A stretch of DNA of 64,000 nt from JALCSJ01 sp036788835 (GCA_036788835.1 DAIQMR010000010.1:1-64000), one strand, 5' to 3'. Shown: positions 34,643-43,854, numbered from the stretch's first letter. Made by a program: numbers and translations. Notes: a model not told the origin generated them from the sequence alone.

Positions 34643-36169
34643 TTGACTACAAAAGAACGCTTAGACGAAATGCTCAGAAAAACAGAAGTGATCAAGGCCG
34701 GCGGCGGTGCTGCCAAGGTTGATAAACAACATGCTTCAGGCAAGCTGACAGCCAGGGAAAGATTGGATATCCTTCTGGATAAAAATAGCTTTGTGGAATT
34801 AGACCGTTTTGTGGAACACAGATGCGTTAATTTTGGCCAGGAAAAGAAGTTTTTGGCCGGTGATGGTGTTGTCACAGGATATGGTACTATAGATGGACGT
34901 ACAGTGTGTGTGTTCGCTCAGGATTTCACTGTAGAAGGTGGTTCTCTGGGAGAGATGCATGCCAATAAAATTGTTAAAGTGGAAAAGCTGGCTTTGAAGA
35001 TGGGTGTGCCTTGCATAGGTTTGAACGATTCAGGGGGAGCCCGCATTCAAGAAGCTACTGATGCTTTGGCAGGTTTTGGTAAAATGTTCATGCAGAATAC
35101 CAGATCTTCCGGAGTGATTCCTCAGATTTCCGCTATTATGGGACCTTCTGCAGGCGGTGCCGTTTACAGTCCTGCGCTCACCGACTTCATTTACATGGTA
35201 AAGAACACTTCCAAGATGTTCATTACCGGACCTGCTGTAGTTAAATCCGTAACAGGGGAAGAAGTTTCTCAGGAAGCATTAGGGGGAGCTATTACCCATA
35301 ATACTAAATCCGGAGTTGCCGATTACGCTGTAACCAACGATACTGATTGCTTAGAGCAAATCAGATATTTACTCAGTTTTCTGCCTTCCAACAACAGTGA
35401 GAAGCCTCCTGTTTACGAAGCAACAGATAAATATGACAGAATGGACGAAAGTCTGAATTCCGTGGTTCCTGACGATTCCCAGCGTCCTTATGATATGTAC
35501 GAAATCATTCAAAGCCTGGTAGATGACGGGAAATTCTATGAACCTAAAAAGACTTACGCAACAAATATGATTACCTGTTTTGCCAGAATGGCAGGGTCCA
35601 CTATTGGTATTATTGCCAATCAGCCCAGAGTTATGGCCGGATGCCTAGACATTAACGCCTCTGACAAAGCCGCTCGTTTTATCCGTTTCTGTGATGCCTT
35701 CAATATTCCTTTGCTGAATATTGTAGATGTGCCAGGGTTCCTGCCCGGGACCAATCAAGAGTACGGCGGCATTATCCGCCATGGTGCTAAGATGCTATAT
35801 GCTTATTGCGAAGCTTCTGTGCCCAAGATTACCCTGGTTACCAGAAAAGCTTACGGGGGGGCATATTTGGCCATGTGTTCCCAGGATTTGGGAGCTGATC
35901 TGGTTATCGCTTGGCCTACTGCAGAGATTGCCGTTATGGGGCCTTCCGGCGCCGCCGAAATTATTTTCCGAAAAGATCCAGAAGTGGAAAAGAAGACGGC
36001 TGAATACATTAAAGAATTCTCCACTCCCTATTATGCAGCTAAACATGGCATGGTGGATATGATTATCGAGCCTAAGACAAGCCGGCCGGTTATTATCAAT
36101 GCCCTGCACAGCTTTAAGGATAAAAAGGAGTCTTTACCCACTAAAAAACATGGTAATATTCCTCTGTAA
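34643..36169 (+). CDS. mmdA: Acyl-CoA carboxyltransferase, methylmalonyl-CoA decarboxylase alpha-like
   Basis: A 508-residue protein with two crotonase-like carboxyltransferase halves, the length of methylmalonyl-CoA decarboxylase alpha and propionyl-CoA carboxylase beta. Motifs include GKLTARERLDILLD, NDSGGARIQEA, GPSAGGAVYSPAL, DVPGFLPGT and RKAYGGAYLAM. It would move the carboxyl group of an acyl-CoA to biotin. Because OadG-, biotin- and beta-subunit genes follow, a Na+-pumping decarboxylase is favoured over a carboxylase. It starts with TTG, backed by GGAGGTG 6 bases upstream. The substrate is inferred: methylmalonyl-CoA is likely, since a separate glutaconyl-CoA alpha subunit (gcdA) is encoded at 59.7 kb. 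Confidence 0.88.
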   Translation: MTTKERLDEMLRKTEVIKAGGGAAKVDKQHASGKLTARERLDILLDKNSFVELDRFVEHRCVNFGQEKKFLAGDGVVTGYGTIDGRTVCVFAQDFTVEGGSLGEMHANKIVKVEKLALKMGVPCIGLNDSGGARIQEATDALAGFGKMFMQNTRSSGVIPQISAIMGPSAGGAVYSPALTDFIYMVKNTSKMFITGPAVVKSVTGEEVSQEALGGAITHNTKSGVADYAVTNDTDCLEQIRYLLSFLPSNNSEKPPVYEATDKYDRMDESLNSVVPDDSQRPYDMYEIIQSLVDDGKFYEPKKTYATNMITCFARMAGSTIGIIANQPRVMAGCLDINASDKAARFIRFCDAFNIPLLNIVDVPGFLPGTNQEYGGIIRHGAKMLYAYCEASVPKITLVTRKAYGGAYLAMCSQDLGADLVIAWPTAEIAVMGPSGAAEIIFRKDPEVEKKTAEYIKEFSTPYYAAKHGMVDMIIEPKTSRPVIINALHSFKDKKESLPTKKHGNIPL

Positions 36170-36244
36170 GAGGGCGAAACATGTTGTTTAGCATATATAC
36201 AAGTGTTTAGAATCGCAAATTCAACAGAATGGAAGGTGAAGTGC

Positions 36245-36553
36245 ATGGAAGGTTCTACTACTTCTAATCCCTGGTTAATATGCCTTATTAATATGGCAAT
36301 CGTATTTGGCGTATTGATTGTTTTAGGGTTAGTAATGAACGTCATCAGATTAGTGGATCCCACTAAGAAAAAGAAAACTCCGCAGCAAAACAAGGGGAAA
36401 ACGGCAGCAGCAAGTAAGGAAGAAGAAGAAAAAAAGGTGGCTGCCATTGCCGCTGCTATTGTTGCCAGCGAAGATGATGATGCTGAATTGGCCGCTGTTT
36501 CGGCAACGTTGGTTCATAAGTTTTTTGAACCGATGCAATTGCCTCGCAGCTAA
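36245..36553 (+). CDS. mmdD: Sodium-pump decarboxylase small membrane subunit (OadG/MmdD/GcdD-like)
   Basis: A 102-residue protein with one N-terminal membrane helix (about residues 10-32), the typical RLVDPTKKKK junction and a charged, Ala/Glu/Lys-rich tail. Such subunits hold the carboxyltransferase and biotin carrier to the membrane beta subunit. The ATG at 36245 is favoured by AAGGTGAAG upstream; a longer frame from 36203 adds residues that do not fit the family. It follows mmdA by 75 bases. Confidence 0.85.
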   Translation: MEGSTTSNPWLICLINMAIVFGVLIVLGLVMNVIRLVDPTKKKKTPQQNKGKTAAASKEEEEKKVAAIAAAIVASEDDDAELAAVSATLVHKFFEPMQLPRS

Positions 36554-36623
36554 GGGAATCAGGTGTTTTGTTTCAACGTAGGACGAAGTTAAAAATATTT
36601 AATAAAAATCTAAGGAGGATTTA

Positions 36624-37034
36624 ATGATGAAAAAATTTAATGTTACTGTTAATGGGTCTACTTATTCTGTTGAGGTTGAAGAAGTGGGCGGCGCTGTAAG
36701 CGTAGCTCCTGCTGTTGCTGTTGCTACTCCTGCTGCTGCTCCTGTTGCTGCTGCCGCTCCTGTTGCTGCTCCTGCTGCACCAGCTGCTGCTCCTGCCGCA
36801 CCTGCTGCTCCTGTTGCTGCCGGATCTACTACTATTGATGCTCCTATGCCCGGCAAGGTATTGTCCATTAATGTTAAAAAGGGTGATAAGGTTGCTTCCG
36901 GCGATGTGCTTCTGATTTTGGAAGCTATGAAGATGCAAAATGAAATTATGGCTCCTGCCGATGGCGTTGTGTCCGACATTCGTGTTAATGCCGGAGATAC
37001 TGTTGCTACCGGTGACGTAATGATCGTTATGTAA
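36624..37034 (+). CDS. mmdC: Biotin carboxyl carrier subunit (MmdC/GcdC-like)
   Basis: A 136-residue biotin carrier: a short N-terminal domain (about 1-25), a long Ala/Pro/Val linker (about 28-68) and a biotinyl domain. The biotinylated lysine is Lys103 in EAMKMQNE, 34 residues from the end. It ferries CO2 from the alpha subunit to the membrane beta subunit. The linker is low-complexity at the DNA level (repeated GCTCCTGTTGCTGC-like units), which can expand or contract. AAGGAGGA stands upstream. A. fermentans is known to have two such carriers (GcdC1, GcdC2); only one is present here. Confidence 0.93.
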   Translation: MMKKFNVTVNGSTYSVEVEEVGGAVSVAPAVAVATPAAAPVAAAAPVAAPAAPAAAPAAPAAPVAAGSTTIDAPMPGKVLSINVKKGDKVASGDVLLILEAMKMQNEIMAPADGVVSDIRVNAGDTVATGDVMIVM

Positions 37035-37069
37035 TTTAAGATCATAACTAATATGAAGGAGGCACTTTA

Positions 37070-38203
37070 ATGGATGCTTTTATAGTTGCCATATTATCTG
37101 TTATTCATGACAGCGGATTTATGGCTTTTACAATGGGCAATGGCATAATGATGCTGGTAGGGTGCGTTTTGCTTTACTTAGCCATTGTTAAAGGCTTTGA
37201 GCCCTTACTGCTTACACCTATTGCTTTTGGCTGTATTTTGGCCAATGTGCCCGGTACGGGATTTGATACGGACCCAGGTGTAATGCAAGTTATTTTGTAC
37301 GGTATTAATAACGAAATCTTCCCGCCTTTGATTTTCATGGGCGTAGGAGCTATGACGGACTTTGGACCTTTGCTGGCTAATCCTAAAACCTTGTTGTTAG
37401 GTGCGGCTGCTCAGGCGGGCGTATTCGTAGCTTTATTGGGAGCCATGTTGTTAGGCTTCAACGTACGTGAAGCTGCCGCCATTGGTATTATCGGCGGTGC
37501 TGACGGTCCTACTGCTATTTATCTGGCGGCTAAGATGGCACCCCATCTGTTAGGGGCTATTGCTGTGGCGGCATATTCCTATATGTCTCTTGTGCCGCTG
37601 ATTCAGCCGCCTATTATGACCTTGTTCACTACTAAGCACGAACGCTGCATAAAGATGGATCAGCTGCGTACAGTTACCCATTTTGAAAAGGTTGTGTTCC
37701 CAGTAGTCTGCACTATTTTCATTTCCTTGCTGTTACCTTCTGTGTGTGCTTTGGTTGGTATGCTCATGTTAGGTAATTTGTTTACGGAAGCAGGCTGCCT
37801 GCAACGTTTGTCTGATACAGCGCAAAATGCTTTGATGAACATAGTTACTATTCTGTTGGCAACAGGTACCGGCTTGACCATGAAAGCTGAGAGTTTCCTG
37901 ACGAAGGAAACTTTGCTGATTATTTTCTTGGGCTTAGTGGCCTTCGCTTTTGGTACTTTGGCCGGCATTTTGTTTGGCAAAATTATGTGTCTGGCCGATG
38001 GCGGCAAGACAAATCCACTGATAGGCAGCGCCGGTGTATCTGCTGTGCCTATGGCTGCCCGTGTTTCTCAGGTAGTGGGACAGAAAGCTAATCCTGCCAA
38101 TTTCTTGCTGATGCATGCTATGGGACCTAACGTAGCCGGTGTTATTGGTACGGCAGTAGCTGCTGGTACTATGCTGGCAATGATTGGACCTGCTCCTAAA
38201 TAA
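37070..38203 (+). CDS. mmdB: Na+-translocating decarboxylase beta subunit (OadB/MmdB/GcdB)
   Basis: A 377-residue membrane protein with about 9-11 helices. It decarboxylates carboxybiotin and pumps Na+ outward. Family stretches include [30 protein letters not shown] (holding the conserved Asp of the ion path) and the late [16 protein letters not shown] and [24 protein letters not shown] precedes the ATG. It is the last gene of the operon and is followed by a strong terminator. No epsilon subunit (MmdE) as in Veillonella is present. Confidence 0.94.
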   Translation: MDAFIVAILSVIHDSGFMAFTMGNGIMMLVGCVLLYLAIVKGFEPLLLTPIAFGCILANVPGTGFDTDPGVMQVILYGINNEIFPPLIFMGVGAMTDFGPLLANPKTLLLGAAAQAGVFVALLGAMLLGFNVREAAAIGIIGGADGPTAIYLAAKMAPHLLGAIAVAAYSYMSLVPLIQPPIMTLFTTKHERCIKMDQLRTVTHFEKVVFPVVCTIFISLLLPSVCALVGMLMLGNLFTEAGCLQRLSDTAQNALMNIVTILLATGTGLTMKAESFLTKETLLIIFLGLVAFAFGTLAGILFGKIMCLADGGKTNPLIGSAGVSAVPMAARVSQVVGQKANPANFLLMHAMGPNVAGVIGTAVAAGTMLAMIGPAPK

Positions 38204-38230
38204 TCAATTTTTCTAAACACTTTTATTTTA

Positions 38231-38265
38231 AAGCATGCCTTGTTCACTCAAGGCATGCTTTTTTT
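38231..38265 (+). terminator. Terminator of the decarboxylase operon
   Basis: A perfect 12-bp stem (AAGCATGCCTTG / CAAGGCATGCTT) with a 6-base loop and a T-run. The rest of the gap to 38377 shows no gene. Confidence 0.93.
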
Positions 38266-38377
38266 CATAAAGTCCTCTTACAAAAGACTTAATTTCAGAA
38301 AATGCAGGGAAAAGACAATATTTTTTACAATTCGCCTCAAGTCATGAAAATTACCTTGTAGAATTGTAATAATAAGA

Positions 38378-38406
38378 TTGCCAAACCCTATTTATGGTGA
38401 TATAAT
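38378..38406 (+). promoter_or_regulatory. Promoter of the LIV transporter operon
   Basis: TTGCCA (38378-38383), a 17-base spacer, TATAAT (38401-38406), 55 bases before livJ. Confidence 0.75.
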
Positions 38407-38460
38407 TCCAGATATGGCTAAGGCGACTTAGCACTACTATCACAGAAGGAAGTTGATTAG

Positions 38461-39621
38461 ATGAAATTCAAGAAGATATTGGCCGCCTTGCTGGCATCCG
38501 GTCTGGCAATAGGTGCTCTGGCAGGTTGCGGAGGCAGCAAAAAGGAAGCAGGCAAAGATAGCGATGTAATTAAAGTCGGCGTATTTCTGCCGTTAACAGG
38601 GGATAATGCGGCCGGCGGGGAGTTGGAGCTGCGGGGTATTAAATTAGCAAACAAGCTTCATCCCAAGGTTATGGGCAAGAAAGTTGAGCTGGTAGTTGCC
38701 GATAATAAGTCGGATAAGGCTGAAGCCGCTTCTGTAGCAGCTCGTTTAATCGAAAAAGATAAGGTTAAGGTTATTGTAGGCAGTTATGGTTCTTCTTTGT
38801 CCATGGCAGCAGGGAACATTGTAAAAGAAGCCAAGGTTCCTGCGGTAGGAACCAGTTGCACCAATCCTCAGGTAACAGCTAACAACGACTACTATTTCCG
38901 TGCTTGCTTTATTGATCCTTTCCAGGGCACGGTTATGGCTAACTATGCATTTAAAAAGGGAGCCAAGAAGGTTGCCATTATCCAGGAAGTATCCAACGAC
39001 TACGCTGTTGGTTTGGCTAAGTTCTTCAAAGATGCTTTTGAAAAACTGGCAGGTCCCGGCAGCATTATAGAAGTTGCCAACTACCAAACCGGTGATAAAG
39101 ACTTCTCAGCTATTCTGACTAATATTAAGTCTAAGAATCCTGATGCGATTTTTGCCCCCGGCAATTTTACCGAATCAGCTTTGCTTGTTAAGCAAGCTAG
39201 GCAATTAGGTATCAAAGCTCCGTTCTTGGGCGGCGATACTTGGGAAACTCAGGAATTCATCGATGTAGGCGGCAAGGATGTTGAAGGAGTGGCCTTCTCT
39301 ACTGCTTTTGACCGTGAAAAAGCAACTACGGCCGAAGCTAAGAAATTCTTGGATGAATATGTTAAGGAATATAAGGGTGAGCCTTCTGCTTTAAGCGCTT
39401 TGGCTTATGATGCTTATTTGATTGCTTTGAACGGCATTGAGAAAGCCAATAGCCTGGATACAGTGAAGATTCGTGATGCTATTGCCGCAACCAAAGATTT
39501 GGAAGGGGTAACAGGCAAAACCACTCTTGATAAGAACGGCGATCCTATTAAGGGCGCAGTTATTAAGACAGTTAAAGACGGCAAGTTTAAGTACTTAGAT
39601 TTCGTAGCCCCAGGTAAATAA
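38461..39621 (+). CDS. livJ: Branched-chain amino acid ABC transporter substrate-binding lipoprotein
   Basis: A 386-residue type I periplasmic binding protein with a lipoprotein signal (lipobox LAGC, Cys23). The two-lobed LivJ fold is shown by IKVGVFLPLTGDNAAGG at the start of the mature part, VIVGSYGSSLSMA near 101, the TSCTNP hinge region and VAIIQEVSNDYAVG near 175. It captures leucine, isoleucine, valine or a related ligand. It leads the livJHMGF operon and is separated from livH by a hairpin that could lower expression of the membrane genes relative to the binding protein. Confidence 0.92.
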   Translation: MKFKKILAALLASGLAIGALAGCGGSKKEAGKDSDVIKVGVFLPLTGDNAAGGELELRGIKLANKLHPKVMGKKVELVVADNKSDKAEAASVAARLIEKDKVKVIVGSYGSSLSMAAGNIVKEAKVPAVGTSCTNPQVTANNDYYFRACFIDPFQGTVMANYAFKKGAKKVAIIQEVSNDYAVGLAKFFKDAFEKLAGPGSIIEVANYQTGDKDFSAILTNIKSKNPDAIFAPGNFTESALLVKQARQLGIKAPFLGGDTWETQEFIDVGGKDVEGVAFSTAFDREKATTAEAKKFLDEYVKEYKGEPSALSALAYDAYLIALNGIEKANSLDTVKIRDAIAATKDLEGVTGKTTLDKNGDPIKGAVIKTVKDGKFKYLDFVAPGK

Positions 39622-39629
39622 TACATTAC

Positions 39630-39666
39630 AGAACGTTTCCTTCCGTTCGAGGAGGGAACGTTCTTT
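39630..39666 (+). terminator. Attenuating hairpin between livJ and livH
   Basis: AGAACGTTTCC pairs with GGGAACGTTCT around a 13-base loop, followed by TTTTT. No new promoter is visible before livH, so it probably causes partial termination, giving more livJ than livHMGF message. Confidence 0.7.
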
Positions 39667-39687
39667 TTAAAGGAATGGTGTAGATCC

Positions 39688-40608
39688 ATGGAAATTTTTC
39701 AGACTATAGCAAGTATGACAGGAGCAGCATTGGCACAGCATGTGGCTAACGGCATCAGCCTGGGCAGTTTGTATGCCTTGATTGCCATTGGCTATACAAT
39801 GGTTTATGGTATTTTGCTGATGATTAATTTTGCCCATGGTGACATTGTTATGATGGCCTGCTATTTTGCCTATTTTGGCATAGCTGTTTTCAAATTGCCT
39901 TGGTATGTGACAGTTGTGGTAACAGTGGTTTTAACTGCACTCTTAGGGGCATTGATTGAAAGAACGGCGTACCGGCCTTTGCGGGATGCACCTAAAAACT
40001 CTGTTTTGATTTCGGCAATAGGCGCTTCTTTTTTGCTGGAAAATTTAGCGAATTATTTATTTAGCGGCAGACCAAAGCGCTTTCCCAAAATAGATATTCT
40101 GGAACAGAATGTGTCTTTAGGCGATGTGCAGATTCAGGTAATCAGTTTTGTTATTCCTGTTGTGACGATTATTGGACTTTTAATTTTATTGCATGTTGTG
40201 AATCATACCAAGACCGGTATGGCTATGCGGGCAGTATCCAAGGACTACGAGATTGCCCGTGTAATGGGTATTAATATTGATAACGTTATATCAGTAACCT
40301 TTATGATTGGCAGTGCCCTGGCAGCCGTTGGAGCTTTTATGTGGGGCGTAAAATATCCCGGAATTACGCCTATGATGGGCGTTATGCCGGGCTTGAAGTG
40401 TTTCATTGCCGCAGTTATCGGAGGTATCGGTAATATTAAGGGGGCAGTTCTGGGCGGCTTTATCCTTGGTATGGGGGAGATTATGATTGTTGCTTTCTTC
40501 CCGCAGCTTTCCGGGTATAGAGATGCCTTTGCTTTTATTGTTTTGATTGTTATTCTGTTCTATAAACCCACCGGCTTATTAGGTGAGAAATTAATGGAGA
40601 AGGTGTGA
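39688..40608 (+). CDS. livH: Branched-chain amino acid ABC transporter permease LivH
   Basis: A 306-residue permease with about eight membrane segments. Typical LivH stretches are GISLGSLYALIAIGYTMVYG near residue 27, INFAHGDIVM, TKTGMAMRAVSKD (the loop touching the ATPase) and FIAAVIGGIGNIKGAVLGG. It pairs with LivM to form the channel. Its stop overlaps the region just before the livM start. Confidence 0.94.
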   Translation: MEIFQTIASMTGAALAQHVANGISLGSLYALIAIGYTMVYGILLMINFAHGDIVMMACYFAYFGIAVFKLPWYVTVVVTVVLTALLGALIERTAYRPLRDAPKNSVLISAIGASFLLENLANYLFSGRPKRFPKIDILEQNVSLGDVQIQVISFVIPVVTIIGLLILLHVVNHTKTGMAMRAVSKDYEIARVMGINIDNVISVTFMIGSALAAVGAFMWGVKYPGITPMMGVMPGLKCFIAAVIGGIGNIKGAVLGGFILGMGEIMIVAFFPQLSGYRDAFAFIVLIVILFYKPTGLLGEKLMEKV

Positions 40609-40610
40609 GC

Positions 40611-41675
40611 ATGGGCAAAAAACAAAAAGTGATTTTAACCATTCTCCTGTTGATTGTTCTGTTTGCCTTGTCCTGGGTTGTCAACATAGAGATGGATTCT
40701 TATATTCGGCGTATTATTAACCTGTGCTTAATCTACGCCATCATCGGTTTATCCATGAATGTGACCAACGGCTTTACAGGGCAGTTCGCCTTGGGGCAGG
40801 CAGGATTTATGGCTTTGGGAGCTTATGTAGTGGGAGTATTTACTGTTCCTGTACCGTTGCGTGCCAATGTATTTTATGCTGTGCCCATGAACCCTTTGAT
40901 CGTGAATATTCAGCTGCCAGTTTGGGCGGCACTTTTGGGCGGCGGGATTTTGTCCGCTCTGGTAGCGTTTCTTATCGGTGCGCCTGTCCTGCGTTTAAAG
41001 GGCGATTATTTGGCTATTGCCACTTTGGGTTTTTCGGAAATCATTCGTATTATCATTACCAATGCTGCCAGTTTTACTAATGGGGCTCTAGGTATTAAAG
41101 ATATTCCTACTTTGAATGATACCCGTTATATTTTCGTGGCTACGGCTATTACCTTTATTTTCATTTCTCTCTTGATTAATTCTTCCTACGGCCGGGCTTT
41201 TAAGGCTATTCGTGAGGACGAGATTGCCGCAGAAGCTATGGGCATCGACCTTTACAAGCATAAATGCTTAGCCTTTATGATCAGTGCCTTTTTTGCCGGC
41301 ATTGGCGGCGGGTTTTACGCTATGTTGTTAGGCACTGTAGACCCAAAGAACTTCCTGTTTACCCTGACTTACAACTTCCTGCTGATTATTGTGTTAGGCG
41401 GCATGGGGAGCATTACGGGAAGTATGTTAGGCGCTATTGTAGTTACCGCCGGGTTGGAGTACCTTCGAGTTTTTGATGAGCCTTTGGAACTGTTCGGAGT
41501 TAATATTCCTTTATTCAGACCTGGTTTCAGAATGGTTATCTTCTCAATTTTGTTAATGGTTTGCGTACTCTTTTGGCGGCACGGTATTATGGGAACCAGG
41601 GAATTTACCTGGGACGGTGCCAGAGAATTTATTAAGCACCCCTTACGGAGCTTTCGCAAGAAAGGGGTGGCATAA
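40611..41675 (+). CDS. livM: Branched-chain amino acid ABC transporter permease LivM
   Basis: A 354-residue permease, partner of LivH. NGFTGQFALGQAGFMALGAY near residue 50, LRLKGDYLAIATLGFSEI near 125, SSYGRAFKAIREDE near 196 and the late LGGMGSITGSMLGA are typical. The ATG at 40611 has AGAAGGTG upstream; a GTG at 40605 overlapping the livH stop is an alternative adding two residues. The stop shares one base with the livG start. Confidence 0.93.
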   Translation: MGKKQKVILTILLLIVLFALSWVVNIEMDSYIRRIINLCLIYAIIGLSMNVTNGFTGQFALGQAGFMALGAYVVGVFTVPVPLRANVFYAVPMNPLIVNIQLPVWAALLGGGILSALVAFLIGAPVLRLKGDYLAIATLGFSEIIRIIITNAASFTNGALGIKDIPTLNDTRYIFVATAITFIFISLLINSSYGRAFKAIREDEIAAEAMGIDLYKHKCLAFMISAFFAGIGGGFYAMLLGTVDPKNFLFTLTYNFLLIIVLGGMGSITGSMLGAIVVTAGLEYLRVFDEPLELFGVNIPLFRPGFRMVIFSILLMVCVLFWRHGIMGTREFTWDGAREFIKHPLRSFRKKGVA

Positions 41676-42460
41676 TGGGCATTTTAAGAACCGATGGTAT
41701 CACCATGCAGTTCGGCGGTGTCAGGGCTGTGTCCAATTTACAGCTTGATATTCAAGAAGGAGAGATTGTGGCCCTCATTGGTCCTAACGGCGCCGGCAAG
41801 ACCACTGTCTTTAATATGGTTACGGGAGTATATAAGCCTACTGCCGGAAGAGTTTTATACATGAAAGATGGAAATAAGGAAGTTGATATTACCGGGAAGA
41901 AACCCAGTGATATTGCCAAAATGGGTATTGCCAGAACCTTCCAGAATATCCGTTTGTTCAAGGATTTAACCGTGTATGAAAATGTGCTTATTGCCAAGCA
42001 TTTACATTTAAAGTCTGATTTTCTTTCTGCTACCCTGCATTTGCCCTGGTACATGAAAGAAGAAAATGCCGATAAACAGGAAGTAGAAGAGCTGTTAAAG
42101 TCAGTAAATCTGTGGGATATAAGAGGGGAAAAGTCCTCTTCTTTACCCTATGGACAACAGAGAAGGCTGGAAATAGTCAGAGCTCTGGCTACCAGCCCAA
42201 GAATATTGCTTTTGGATGAGCCGGCAGCCGGCATGAATCCTAACGAAACAGAGGACTTAACCGGTTTCATCAGAGAAATTCACGACAAATTCAAATTGAC
42301 GGTTTTTATGATTGAGCACCATATGAATCTGGTTATGGATATTTCCGATAGGATTTATGTATTGGATTTCGGCGAGACAATTGCTAAAGGCACTCCGGAA
42401 GAAATTCAGAATAATGAACGTGTAATCCAGGCTTATTTGGGGGTGGACGAAGATGCTTAA
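41675..42460 (+). CDS. livG: Branched-chain amino acid ABC transporter ATPase LivG
   Basis: A 261-residue ATPase. Walker A GPNGAGKTT (near residue 38), signature LPYGQQRRLEI (near 157) and Walker B ILLLDEPAAGMNP (near 177) are present, as well as the LivG-type GIARTFQNIRLF stretch. It overlaps livM by one base and livF by 8 bases. Confidence 0.95.
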   Translation: MGILRTDGITMQFGGVRAVSNLQLDIQEGEIVALIGPNGAGKTTVFNMVTGVYKPTAGRVLYMKDGNKEVDITGKKPSDIAKMGIARTFQNIRLFKDLTVYENVLIAKHLHLKSDFLSATLHLPWYMKEENADKQEVEELLKSVNLWDIRGEKSSSLPYGQQRRLEIVRALATSPRILLLDEPAAGMNPNETEDLTGFIREIHDKFKLTVFMIEHHMNLVMDISDRIYVLDFGETIAKGTPEEIQNNERVIQAYLGVDEDA

Positions 42461-43175
42461 GGTAGATAATCTGATTGTGTCTTACGGCGGCATTGAGGCT
42501 CTTAAAGGCATTTCCCTGGAAGTGCCCGATGGAGAAATCGTAACCATCATTGGGGCCAACGGAGCAGGCAAAAGCACTCTCCTGAGAAGTATAATTGGCT
42601 TAGTTAAACCGGAATCAGGGAGTATAAAGTATAACGATAAAGAGTTAATCGGGTTCAGGTCTCAGGATGTTGTAGCGCAAGGGATAAGTTTGGTGCCGGA
42701 AGGGCGGAGAGTTTTCCCTAATCTTTCGGTTTTGGAGAATTTGCGGATCGGGGCCTATATGCGTAAAGATGCTGAGGGAATCCAAAAGGACATTGAGGCA
42801 ATTTATGAAAAATTCCCCCGCCTGCAGGAAAGAAACTGGCAGATGGCGGGAACCTTGTCCGGCGGCGAGCAGCAGATGCTGGCGGTAGGCAGGGCTATGA
42901 TGAGCCGGCCCAAGCTGTTGCTTATGGACGAGCCTTCTTTGGGTCTTGCTCCCTTGATTATTAAAAATATCTTTGATATTATACAACAGCTTAATAAAGA
43001 AGGAATGACAATTTTGCTTATTGAACAAAATGCCAATATGGCCTTGAAAGTTGCTCATAGGGCCTATGTTCTGGAAACAGGCAATATCACCATGACAGGA
43101 ACAGGGCAAGAGCTTTTGGCAGATCCTCAGATTGCTGCTGCTTATTTGGGCAAGAAAAGAAATAAAAAGAACTGA
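42453..43175 (+). CDS. livF: Branched-chain amino acid ABC transporter ATPase LivF
   Basis: A 240-residue ATPase. Walker A is GANGAGKST (near residue 35), the signature is LSGGEQQML (near 135) and Walker B LLLMDEPSLGLAP (near 154). LVPEGRRVFPNLSVLENL is typical of LivF. It completes the transporter and the operon ends at the terminator downstream. Confidence 0.95.
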   Translation: MLKVDNLIVSYGGIEALKGISLEVPDGEIVTIIGANGAGKSTLLRSIIGLVKPESGSIKYNDKELIGFRSQDVVAQGISLVPEGRRVFPNLSVLENLRIGAYMRKDAEGIQKDIEAIYEKFPRLQERNWQMAGTLSGGEQQMLAVGRAMMSRPKLLLMDEPSLGLAPLIIKNIFDIIQQLNKEGMTILLIEQNANMALKVAHRAYVLETGNITMTGTGQELLADPQIAAAYLGKKRNKKN

Positions 43176-43186
43176 AAAAATTAGTA

Positions 43187-43236
43187 AAAATCAGGTTTTT
43201 CCGGGGATTTCAGCCGGGAAGCCTGATTTTCTTTAT
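43187..43236 (+). terminator. Terminator of the LIV operon
   Basis: AAAATCAGG...CCGG pairs with CCGG...CCTGATTTT over 43187-43230, followed by a T-rich stretch. Confidence 0.85.
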
Positions 43237-43274
43237 TCTTTTGCAATATATTAGTATGAAAATATGTGGTTTTT

Positions 43275-43283
43275 TGCTATAAT
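43275..43283 (+). promoter_or_regulatory. Extended -10 promoter for the small-membrane-protein/maf group
   Basis: TGCTATAAT, a consensus -10 with the extended TG, 56 bases before the next gene. No good -35 is seen. Confidence 0.5.
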
Positions 43284-43338
43284 ATAAGTTAGCCCATTAT
43301 GCTATAAAGGTGGGCAGAAACCTACCGGGAGGCATATT

Positions 43339-43836
43339 TTGGCAACGCTGAGAGAACAATCTACAAAACATCAAGAACGGCAGAAAGTGGCATATTTAGC
43401 ACTGGCTGTTATTATTTGTCTTATGGGTTACGAAGGCTATAATGCTCTGGTTTTGCACCGGCCCAGTTTTATGGGTATGGCCTATAATTTGGTGCTGTTA
43501 GGGCTATGGGTATGGCGCTGTATGTATAATTATACCTATACAATAACAGATGGAGAACTTATTGTGGAAAGACAAGGCTTAGGCCGTTACCAAACAATGA
43601 CTATTGATTTAACTACGGCTTTTTGTTTCAATCCGGAATATAAAAGCAGTATTTTTCGTCGGACGAAAGTCAGTAGATTTAAGCATCGCTATTCTTCCCT
43701 GGACGGGAATAAGCAAAGGCTGCTGGTTTATCGGCACGGTTCCCAGCTTTGGGGAGTGATATTTAAAGCGGGGGATAAGTTTAGCGACCAATTGCTCAAA
43801 AGGCTGCCTCCGGATTGTCTGCAGGGGAACATTTAA
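43339..43836 (+). CDS. Membrane protein with PH-like C-terminal domain, function unknown
   Basis: A 165-residue protein that I do not recognise as a named family. Two membrane helices (about residues 18-36 and 47-62) are followed by a soluble, beta-rich part that begins YTITDGELIVERQG, a pattern like bacterial PH-like (bPH2) domains. It starts with TTG, backed by GGGAGG 8 bases upstream. It lies 18 bases ahead of the RseC-like gene and is likely co-transcribed with it. The PH-like assignment is tentative. Confidence 0.6.
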   Translation: MATLREQSTKHQERQKVAYLALAVIICLMGYEGYNALVLHRPSFMGMAYNLVLLGLWVWRCMYNYTYTITDGELIVERQGLGRYQTMTIDLTTAFCFNPEYKSSIFRRTKVSRFKHRYSSLDGNKQRLLVYRHGSQLWGVIFKAGDKFSDQLLKRLPPDCLQGNI

Positions 43837-43854
43837 CTTAAAGGAGTGAAAGTT

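Noticed and set aside
34432..34722. A 96-codon plus-strand open frame before mmdA
   Set aside because: It overlaps the first 80 bases of mmdA in another frame, has unlikely composition and covers the promoter region.
34643..36169. Propionyl-CoA carboxylase beta
   Set aside because: Possible by sequence alone, but the linked OadG-, biotin-only carrier and OadB-type genes indicate a Na+-pumping decarboxylase; no biotin carboxylase gene is present.
36662..37045. Ala/Gly-rich minus-strand frame and a Leu-rich plus-strand frame in the biotin carrier gene
   Set aside because: Both are shadows of the repetitive Ala/Pro linker codons.
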